From the NCBI GenBank assembly GCA_021299615.1, contig JAJTHC010000279.1:1-6349 (forward strand): 6,349 nucleotides of DNA. The letters are read 5' to 3'. A model generated the notes under the pieces. It made no database searches. It had not been told where the DNA came from and saw only the letters and a list, made by a program, of their open reading frames with translations. Shown here one piece after another: positions 1 through 4,856 of the stretch; the stretch's first letter is position 1, and each line of letters begins with the position of its first letter. Origin of the DNA: Vampirovibrionales bacterium (lineage in GTDB: Bacteria; Cyanobacteriota; Vampirovibrionia; Vampirovibrionales; JAJTHC01). The translations under genes were made by a program, and so were the position numbers.

Positions 1-135
1 CCCCCTAACCTATCGAAGCTAAAGCTTCTCTTGGGAAAGAAAACCGTTGGTTTCCTCTCCCAACCTCTCCTTCCTAAAGGAGTAGATTCACTTCGTGAAT
101 AAGAAAGATTGTTTGCCCTCCTAAAATTAGGAGGG
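1..135. repeat. cluster of consecutive short hairpins (REP/MITE-like intergenic element)
   Basis: Five inverted repeats follow one another with almost no gap. They are GAAGCTAAAGCTTC at 15-28; a 15-bp imperfect stem at 31-63; CTCCTT/AAGGAG at 67-82; ATTCAC/GTGAAT at 86-100; and CCCTCCTA/TAGGAGGG at 116-135, which can be lengthened by TTTG (112-115) pairing with CAAA (140-143) across a bulge. The window opens with CCCCCTAACC, and CCCCCT recurs at 145-150, so the left boundary may lie outside. No open reading frame fits. Dense hairpins between genes are typical of REP/BIME or short MITE families, but no family is recognised here. Multi-copy status cannot be judged from one window. Confidence 0.6.
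31..63 (-). repeat. 15-bp hairpin, fully paired only in minus-strand RNA
   Basis: The arms TTGGGAAAGAAAACC (31-45) and GGTTTCCTCTCCCAA (49-63) flank a GTT loop. Thirteen of 15 positions pair on the plus strand. The two exceptions (A37 against C57, A40 against C54) are A-C mismatches in plus-strand RNA but become G-U wobbles in minus-strand RNA, so the minus transcript folds without a mismatch. This suggests the structure works, or was copied, as RNA in the direction of nadD transcription. It has no adjacent U-run and is not a typical terminator. Confidence 0.55.
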
Positions 136-162
136 GGGACAAAACCCCCTGTTTGATTTTTT
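133..162 (+). terminator. possible rho-independent terminator for a gene left of the window
   Basis: GGGGG (134-138) pairs with CCCCC (145-149) around an ACAAAA loop, followed by TGTTTGA and six T (157-162). The stem is short but all G-C. The seven bases between stem and T-run make it weaker than a canonical terminator. Its 5' arm shares GG (134-135) with the hairpin at 116-135, so the two folds exclude each other. It would act on plus-strand transcripts entering from the left. Confidence 0.35.
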
Positions 163-241
163 AAAATGCTCTACGATAAAATCGTGGGTTTTACGCACTA
201 GGAAGGGCATCGAAAAAGTGTCATACTGAAAAAGAGTAGTT
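151..241. other. gene-free spacer with a small hairpin and a repeated 10-mer
   Basis: There is no coding signal. ACGATAAAATCGT (173-185) is a perfect 5-bp hairpin with an AAA loop. CGAAAAAGTG at 211-220 recurs exactly at 411-420 inside the 22-bp repeat array, and GTGGGTTTT at 184-192 resembles GTGGGTTTC at 418-426. The stretch may therefore hold decayed copies of the array unit. Confidence 0.35.
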
Positions 242-315
242 CCTTGAAAACCAAACCCGTCATCCTGAGTGAAACGCAGGAAAAAATACGACAAATGACG
301 CTTTTCTCTTCAAGG
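242..315. repeat. nested inverted repeat carrying GTCATCCTGAG
   Basis: Three arms nest around one centre: CCTTGAA (242-248) with TTCAAGG (309-315), CGTCAT (258-263) with ATGACG (295-300), and TCCTG (263-267) with CAGGA (277-281). The inner text GTCATCCTGAGTGAAACG resembles the GTCATCCTGAGCGAAG-type intergenic repeat that I recall from many bacterial genomes, which supports a dispersed repeat over a local accident. In the minus direction the outer stem is followed by AACTACTCTTTTTC, so it could also act as a weak terminator for nadD transcripts. Confidence 0.5.
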
Positions 316-316
316 C

Positions 317-460
317 GTGTGTCAGAAACGAAGGTTTTATGTGTCAAAATAATGGGTTTTGTGTGCCAAAAGCGAAGGTTTCGTGTGTCAGAAATAGGCA
401 TTCTGTGTGTCGAAAAAGTGGGTTTCGTGTGTCAGAAAAACGATTTTGTGTGTCGGAAAT
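317..460. repeat. tandem array of 22-bp units, six full and one partial
   Basis: The core GTGTGTC starts at 317, 339 (ATGTGTC), 361 (GTGTGCC), 383, 405, 427 and 448. The spacing is 22 bp five times and then 21 bp. The 15 bases after each core follow roughly RRAAA-N6-GTTTY and vary between units, while the core is almost fixed. The period is close to two helical turns, so the cores face one side of the DNA, as in iteron or operator arrays. The last unit ends 14 bases before the nadD stop codon, so the array would form the nadD 3' untranslated region. Because 22 is not a multiple of three and no start or codon pattern fits, it is not a coding repeat. Confidence 0.75.
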
Positions 461-474
461 TACGGCTATATCAT

Positions 475-1197
475 TTAAAAGTTTTTCGCCACAGTCGGGG
501 TCAACCACGCTTCATGCGATGCCTTATTGGAACGTAGACTCGTGGCATTCATCGGGAAAGTGGCTTCAGGCTTCAAACGACTTAAACTTAAGCCGTAACG
601 CTCTTCCAGCAAAACCTGCGTTTTAATGCTTTTATATAACGATTGATGCGACGGTCGAGGCATCACCACGCAATGCACATGAGCCATAAGCCATGGGGCA
701 TCCTTCCACGTGGGTAGGGTTTCAAGCGTTTCTTCCCCCATAAGCAAAAAAAGCTTTTGTTCAGGAGCATCCCTTAAAAAATCAGCGAAATAATGCTGTA
801 AAGTTTCCGCTGTATAGGTCGCTTTTTGGGGATTTCCCTGCTCTTTTTCTAATGCCAAAACCTTCAACGTGTTACCCGCCCCAATGTCATCAATGGCATC
901 TTGCAAAAGCCGTAAACGCATAGGCAACGGCATCATCGGGTATTCCTTCTTGAGCAACGCCTGCATTTTATTCGGAGGCTTCGGCGAAGGCACAAAGACC
1001 ACTTCTTCAAAGCCTTGACTGGCAAAGGTCGCCAACGCTTCCTGAGCCACCTTTAAATGCCCCACATGAACAGGATTAAAGCTCCCAAAGTAATAAATCT
1101 GCACCAAGGGATTCAACTCAACGCCGAGTTCCGCCTCTTCGGCAGAAGCATCAAACGTATTTCGCCAACGCTTAAATAAGGACGCAAAACCACTCAT
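475..1197 (-). CDS. nadD: nicotinate-nucleotide adenylyltransferase (NadD), divergent
   Basis: This 240-residue cytoplasmic nucleotidyltransferase probably converts nicotinate mononucleotide and ATP to deamido-NAD, the penultimate step of NAD synthesis. Visible family motifs are the (T/H)xGH box GSFNPVHVGHL (38-48), PSPKPPNK (70-77) at the family's PxxPxHK site, YTAETL (128-133), GEETLETLPTWK (154-165) at the usual GxDxLxxLxxW site, and NATSLR (217-222) at the ISSTxIR site. The end, LTPTVAKNF, matches the family's VPxxVxxYI, so the C-terminus is complete. Oddities: about 30 residues precede the first strand (E. coli NadD is 213 residues), H is N76, D is E155, and SSTxIR has become ATSLR. The ATG at 1197 is chosen for the AAGG at 1210-1213, although the 12-base gap is long; a start nearer residue 30 has no better ribosome site. 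It lies 41 bases behind the 146-residue gene, so an operon is likely. A related transferase with another substrate is possible. Confidence 0.8.
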   Translation of the reverse strand: MSGFASLFKRWRNTFDASAEEAELGVELNPLVQIYYFGSFNPVHVGHLKVAQEALATFASQGFEEVVFVPSPKPPNKMQALLKKEYPMMPLPMRLRLLQDAIDDIGAGNTLKVLALEKEQGNPQKATYTAETLQHYFADFLRDAPEQKLFLLMGEETLETLPTWKDAPWLMAHVHCVVMPRPSHQSLYKSIKTQVLLEERYGLSLSRLKPEATFPMNATSLRSNKASHEAWLTPTVAKNF

Positions 1198-1238
1198 ATT
1201 AGGGATTTACCTTTTTAGAAAGAACGAGAAAAGAACGT

Positions 1239-1679
1239 TTAAATCGAGGGACTTTCGTCTTTAAAAATGCCTTCTTTTTCCATTTGTTGACGCAAACGAA
1301 GTTCACGCTTCGCCAACTTTTTTTGTAAACTTTTGACTTCATCAGCATATTCTTTGAGCTTTAGCACCTGCTCAACATCCAAGCCATAGGCATTTAGGGC
1401 CTTGAGATAGACAGGAGAAGCCCCTCTTAAGTGAATAATCGCTCCTTCGCCTAAGGCAATGACTTTTTCGTACACATCCACCATAGAGCAGCGACAAAAT
1501 ACGCGATTTTCTTGAGCATCAGTGACGTAAAAGCCCGTCATACGCTTACGTTCAAATACCAGTTCACTTAGAAGCAAGGGCCATGATTCTGGGCAGGGAG
1601 CAGGCGTTTGGATTTCAGCCAAATTGGGCTGTGAAGCGAGTTGAGCCGTTAGTAACTGGTAAAGCATTTCGGGATTCAT
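1239..1679 (-). CDS. hypothetical protein, 146 residues, C-terminal coiled coil
   Basis: I do not recognise a family. The predicted protein is soluble, with no signal peptide or membrane segment. Residues 1-40 are Leu/Gln/Pro-rich, with a short N-terminal helix. Residues 41-90 look like a small alpha/beta fold: FERKRMTGFYVTDAQENRVFC, then a run ending in GEGAIIHLRGAS. Residues 103-136 are highly charged Lys/Glu/Arg with spaced leucines (VLKLKEYADEVKSLQKKLAK), a likely coiled coil and so a possible dimer or partner surface. The start is well supported: AAGG at 1688-1691 stands 8 bases before the ATG, the same spacing as aspS. A promoter candidate lies upstream (1731-1758) and nadD follows after 41 bases, suggesting one transcript. 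Any link to NAD metabolism is inferred from position alone. Confidence 0.8.
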   Translation of the reverse strand: MNPEMLYQLLTAQLASQPNLAEIQTPAPCPESWPLLLSELVFERKRMTGFYVTDAQENRVFCRCSMVDVYEKVIALGEGAIIHLRGASPVYLKALNAYGLDVEQVLKLKEYADEVKSLQKKLAKRELRLRQQMEKEGIFKDESPSI

Positions 1680-1717
1680 TCAAAAAACCTTATTCTTAAA
1701 CAGTGTTGTATTTCAAG

Positions 1718-1730
1718 ATGATGACATCAT
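1718..1730. promoter_or_regulatory. perfect palindrome over a predicted transcription start (operator-like)
   Basis: ATGATGACATCAT is a 6-bp perfect inverted repeat with a one-base centre. It begins directly downstream of the candidate -10 (1731-1736) and covers the expected start point near 1724. A dimeric repressor bound here would block initiation for the 146-residue protein and nadD. The regulator is unknown, and a chance palindrome cannot be excluded. Confidence 0.35.
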
Positions 1731-1758
1731 ACTATACACATAAACATCTATCAATCAA
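1731..1758 (-). promoter_or_regulatory. candidate sigma70 promoter for the 146-residue gene and nadD
   Basis: Read on the minus strand, TTGATT (1758-1753) is a 4/6 match to the -35 box and TATAGT (1736-1731) a 5/6 match to the -10 box, with a 16-bp spacer. The start would fall near 1724, giving a leader of about 45 bases. The ATPase gene ends at 1775 with no convincing terminator before this site, so read-through from upstream is also possible. Confidence 0.45.
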
Positions 1759-1774
1759 AGTTTGTGCCACCTTT

Positions 1775-4672
1775 TTACGTCGTTCCTAAAAGTTGTTTCA
1801 ACAAATGAGACGTGGGCGTTGCTGTTAACTGTCCCAAATAACGAGCCGTACTTTCTTTTAAAGCACCTTCATCATCTAATTGTTGTTTTAAACGCAAGAC
1901 AACCCACAAAAGATCCAAGTGAGCCTGCCATTCTGGAAACGCCAAACTTTCTTCCAAAAGCTCAGCCAAACGAGCCTTTTCAGAGGGATTCCAACCCTTA
2001 ACCACCTTGAGCAATTGCAGGCTAGACTGAATCAGGCTTTGACGAAACGAAGCTTGATTCAGGAAAACAGCTTTGTCATGGGGATTGTAGCGGTGTTCTA
2101 AGTAAGCGTAAAAACCTTCCTTCCACGCAGGAACAGACGTTTGAAAAGTAGGTAAGGCAAGGGATTCACTGGTATATAAAAAGGCGTCAAACGCCAGTTT
2201 GGAAGCGGGCTGTTCTTGCAATAAGCGATTGAGAACCGTTTGAACTTGAGGCATTTGCACAGGCAATAAACGCAACAACGCAAAGCCTGATGCTTGTAAA
2301 TGAGGCACGAGCATGGATTTTTCAATCAAGGGCAAGACCCATGGCATGCGATGCTCTATATCGTTGGGAGAAAACGGCTTTAATAGAACGGTTAAGCAAT
2401 CCAAGAAACCGACGCTCAAGTAGTTGTCATCATTGCCTTTAAGCCGTTCTTGCAAGTAGGCATGCACCCCCTTGAATACCGTACGCGCTTCGCCTTCATG
2501 CCACTGTTTCAGTACATCAAACACCAAACTTTGGATTAAGGCCTCGTCTTTTCTTGGGAAGCCGTCTCGTGGATTCAACTGCTCCAAAAGGGCTTCCACC
2601 ACTGGTAAGACTTTGTCTTTCACAGGGATTTTTACATCGTGAGCGGTTTGAATCCATTGACGCAAGGCTTGTAAGGCGTGTTGCTGGATAAGGGTATTGG
2701 GATGCTTGACGGCATCCAAAAGGGCATCTAAAGCCGTAGGCAGGGGGATGTAACCCAAGCACAGGAAAGCTTCTAAACGACGAGCTTCAACAGGGTGTTC
2801 AACCGCTTCAATTAAAAAGCGAGCCATTTTTTCTCGCAAACGTTCCGCATTTTCACGAGGCAACCCACTTAAAAAGCTTAACACACTTTGCAGTTTTTCA
2901 AGCGAAAGTTCGCCTTCGTTAAAGGTTTTAGGTAGAATCTGCACCAAGGCTTCGCCCTGTTCCAAAAAGGCGGTGCGAGACACATTCGCTTCTGTTTCAG
3001 AAGGGGGAGCGTTTTCAGTTGTGGCAATCAATTCCTGCGATTGGGTAAGAAGCCCCTGCGTCTTTTTAAAAAGAACTTCAACACTTTGGGCTGAAAAGAA
3101 ACCATAGAGCCGTTCTAAATCGTAACGAGACGCCACACGATAAAGAGGCGAAGCCGTTTGCCCCTTTGTTTCAATTTTTTGAACAATGCCGTAAAGATAC
3201 AACTTGCGTAACGCCAAGCCCAAATGATTCGCCAAAATACCTTTGGGGGCGGATTTAAGCCGTTCGGCAATAAAGGCTTCCACGGTGAAGGGCGTGTGAT
3301 CCGAATGGGCAACGACGAGTTCTAGGGCATTGATGAAGCTTGTACCATGGCTAAGGGCATCAAGCTGTAAACGAGCGTATAGCAAGGCATCGAGGTCTTC
3401 GGCTTTGTCAATCGCAAGGGACTCTAAACTTTCTAAAGAAAGACGACTTTCCCCCGATTGCTCGGCTTTTTTAACCCAAGCCTGATACACCGCAAGAGCT
3501 TTGTAAGCCTGCCCTTCACTCAAGTGACTAAATAAGGCTAAAGCGTCTTGAGGCACTAGTAATGGCGTTTTGTCATGGTAGAGTGCTGAACGTTCAATGA
3601 GGGTTTGAAGCTCTTTTTCGCCATAAGGCGAAAGCAGGACTTTGTCTCTAAGGGCGGCGTAAAGGGGGCTTCCCAACTGTTGAGACAAGGCATTCGTGCG
3701 ACTAGTAAGCGTCAAAGATAGGGGGATTTGTTTTTGTGTCTGTATCGTTTTCACCAGACGAAGCAGGGCTTGATTGTTGGCGTCTCGCTGGCGGGGGCTT
3801 TGCTGGTGAACGACGTCCCATTCATCAATCAAGACACTAAAACTGGCAGGACTTTGCACGGTCGACACATGGACTTTGACCCCTTGAGCCATATCCACCA
3901 AGCGTTGCCCGATTTCCGTGTCAGGCTCTTCAACAAGTGCCTGTTGGGCTTGAAACGCCACCAACGCCCACGGATTGTTCAGGATCCGTGCGGTTTCTTC
4001 CAAAACGTGTTGCGAAGGAGCCGTCCATTTTTGGATGAGATTTTGCTTTTTAGACAAGGCATGCTTCAGTGTATTCAACCACAAGTCGTAACGAAGTTCA
4101 CGACTGGGTTCGCTTGAAATCTGCGTTAATAAGCGTGTAAATTGCTCATCGTTCATGCGAATGCCGACCTCTTGTAAACGTTGGTTGGCATTGTGTTGAA
4201 CGCTTGTGAGTGTGTCACTAACCCAAGACTGAAAGGCGTTTTGCAGGAGGTTTTCCAAATACCAGCTCGACCAAAGGGTTTTGGGCAGGTGGCTAAGCTG
4301 TAGCTTAATCGCTTGGTGGGGGGCGTAATTCCCTTCAGGCTCACGGTTTTGGGCAAGGGCTTGAAAATAGGCGTTAATAAAACTTGTTTTACCCAAGCCT
4401 TTATCCCCCAACAGTAAGAAGGTTCTGCTTTGCCCTGCATACAAGGCTTTGCTTAAAATCCCCCATTCGTGTTGCTTGTTGATTAAGCCGTAATCACTGG
4501 CAAGCAGAACATCCACACGTTCTGTAAAAAAGCTTTTTTCTAGGCAAGCCGTGTGTTGAAAATGTGAAGACCCTACGAGCATGCGTTCCACTTGTAATAA
4601 ACCAAGGGCATCTTCTTCAAGGGATCCATAGTTTTGGGGGGGCTTTTGGGGAGGACTTAAAAAATTAGACAC
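1775..4672 (-). CDS. large P-loop ATPase, Orc1/Cdc6- or STAND-like AAA+ module with winged helix and HEAT-like C-terminus
   Basis: This is a 965-residue, probably cytoplasmic protein of unknown role. In order: LINKQHEWGIL (63-73) fits the hxGRxxE box that precedes the P-loop in Orc/Cdc6, archaeal-ATPase and STAND proteins. Walker A is LLLGDKGLGKTSF (86-98). A long helical insert covers about 100-275, leaving some 190 residues between the Walker motifs. Walker B is SVLIDEWDVV (279-288). A sensor-1-like LTSRTN lies at 322-327, then PLYAALRDKVLLSPY (336-350), comparable to the Cdc6 LDPRVxS...FPPY stretch. EGQAYKALAVYQ (386-397) sits at sensor 2, with Lys391 where Cdc6 has Arg. About 455-530 resembles a winged helix. 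ALDALLDAVKHP to LRQW (647-673) is a clear HEAT repeat, and the helical pattern runs to the end. The start is GTG at 4672 with only a weak GAG 8 bases upstream; it fits a promoter giving a leader of about 24 bases. No effector domain or transmembrane segment is visible. A STAND sensor or defence ATPase is the main alternative to a DNA-binding remodeller. Confidence 0.8.
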   Translation of the reverse strand: MSNFLSPPQKPPQNYGSLEEDALGLLQVERMLVGSSHFQHTACLEKSFFTERVDVLLASDYGLINKQHEWGILSKALYAGQSRTFLLLGDKGLGKTSFINAYFQALAQNREPEGNYAPHQAIKLQLSHLPKTLWSSWYLENLLQNAFQSWVSDTLTSVQHNANQRLQEVGIRMNDEQFTRLLTQISSEPSRELRYDLWLNTLKHALSKKQNLIQKWTAPSQHVLEETARILNNPWALVAFQAQQALVEEPDTEIGQRLVDMAQGVKVHVSTVQSPASFSVLIDEWDVVHQQSPRQRDANNQALLRLVKTIQTQKQIPLSLTLTSRTNALSQQLGSPLYAALRDKVLLSPYGEKELQTLIERSALYHDKTPLLVPQDALALFSHLSEGQAYKALAVYQAWVKKAEQSGESRLSLESLESLAIDKAEDLDALLYARLQLDALSHGTSFINALELVVAHSDHTPFTVEAFIAERLKSAPKGILANHLGLALRKLYLYGIVQKIETKGQTASPLYRVASRYDLERLYGFFSAQSVEVLFKKTQGLLTQSQELIATTENAPPSETEANVSRTAFLEQGEALVQILPKTFNEGELSLEKLQSVLSFLSGLPRENAERLREKMARFLIEAVEHPVEARRLEAFLCLGYIPLPTALDALLDAVKHPNTLIQQHALQALRQWIQTAHDVKIPVKDKVLPVVEALLEQLNPRDGFPRKDEALIQSLVFDVLKQWHEGEARTVFKGVHAYLQERLKGNDDNYLSVGFLDCLTVLLKPFSPNDIEHRMPWVLPLIEKSMLVPHLQASGFALLRLLPVQMPQVQTVLNRLLQEQPASKLAFDAFLYTSESLALPTFQTSVPAWKEGFYAYLEHRYNPHDKAVFLNQASFRQSLIQSSLQLLKVVKGWNPSEKARLAELLEESLAFPEWQAHLDLLWVVLRLKQQLDDEGALKESTARYLGQLTATPTSHLLKQLLGTT

Positions 4673-4679
4673 AGAACAT
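4665..4679 (-). other. four-codon mini-ORF overlapping the ATPase start
   Basis: ATG at 4679-4677 begins the frame Met-Phe-Cys-Val-stop (ATGTTCTGTGTCTAA). It overlaps the GTG start of the ATPase gene out of frame. It could divert or couple initiation and hold ATPase expression low. It has no Shine-Dalgarno of its own, so it may be inert. Confidence 0.25.
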
Positions 4680-4702
4680 ACTCGCTATACGTTGATTTTC
4701 CT

Positions 4703-4731
4703 ATTATAGAGCAAAGCACTAAAATAGACAA
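4703..4731 (-). promoter_or_regulatory. sigma70-like promoter for the ATPase gene
   Basis: On the minus strand, TTGTCT (4731-4726) is a 4/6 -35 match and TATAAT (4708-4703) a perfect -10, separated by exactly 17 bp. Transcription would begin near 4696, about 24 bases before the GTG start. Confidence 0.6.
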
Positions 4732-4741
4732 AACCTATTTT
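4721..4741. promoter_or_regulatory. inverted repeat overlapping the ATPase -35 box (operator-like)
   Basis: AAAATAG (4721-4727) and CTATTTT (4735-4741) are perfect 7-bp arms with a 7-base spacer. They overlap the -35 box (4726-4731), a usual place for a repressor site. The arms are A/T-rich, so chance formation is more likely than for a mixed sequence. Confidence 0.3.
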
Positions 4742-4778
4742 CATATTTTATTTGAGTTTTATTTGGTTTTTTTAAAAA
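4736..4778. promoter_or_regulatory. T-tract region upstream of aspS, possible UP element or bent DNA
   Basis: T-tracts at 4738-4741, 4746-4749, 4757-4760 and 4767-4773, followed by AAAAA, have centres 8 to 12 bp apart, roughly one helical turn. Such phasing bends DNA. The run ends about 12 bp before the aspS -35 box, where an UP element can contact RNA polymerase alpha. Confidence 0.35.
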
Positions 4779-4789
4779 TGGACGTATGC

Positions 4790-4818
4790 TAGACCCCTGA
4801 TTGTGTTTAAGATATAAT
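4790..4818 (+). promoter_or_regulatory. sigma70-like promoter for aspS
   Basis: TAGACC (4790-4795, 4/6 match) and a perfect TATAAT (4813-4818) are separated by 17 bp. The start near 4825 gives a leader of about 32 bases. It contains AAGG at 4845-4848, 8 bases before the ATG. No T-box or other long leader structure could fit. Confidence 0.6.
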
Positions 4819-4856
4819 GGTAGAACATTTGTTGAATATGAAAAAAGGTAGCCCTA

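Noticed and set aside
198..401. Minus-strand open frame of 67 codons after nadD
   Set aside because: It covers the repeat array and the nested inverted repeat, with no ribosome site or protein-like composition.
317..460. CRISPR array
   Set aside because: The conserved core is only 7 bases, the period is 22 bp, the fillers are partly alike, and no cas gene is present.
1..474. tRNA or other structured RNA gene in the left gene-free region
   Set aside because: The hairpins are simple and consecutive. No cloverleaf, TTCGA-type arm or CCA end could be assembled.
244..537. Plus-strand open frame of 97 codons over the left repeat region
   Set aside because: It translates the 22-bp array, runs into the 3' end of nadD on the other strand and has no ribosome site. 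The period is not a multiple of three, so it reads repeats in shifting frames.
1680..1774. Terminator between the ATPase gene and the 146-residue gene
   Set aside because: Only a 4-bp AAAG/CTTT pairing is visible after the stop codon, with no following U-run.
2560..2565. Neisseria-type DNA uptake sequence (GCCGTCTGAA)
   Set aside because: Only the GCCGTCT part occurs here once. The enriched word is RAGCCGT and its downstream bases vary, so it is not that motif.
2098..3312. Minus-strand frames of 65-81 codons within the ATPase gene
   Set aside because: They are alternative-frame readings of the same strand, with no ribosome sites and implausible composition.
3728..4117. Plus-strand 129-codon frame inside the ATPase gene
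   Set aside because: It is antisense to the strongly supported Walker B and sensor region, has no ribosome site, and shows no recognisable motif.
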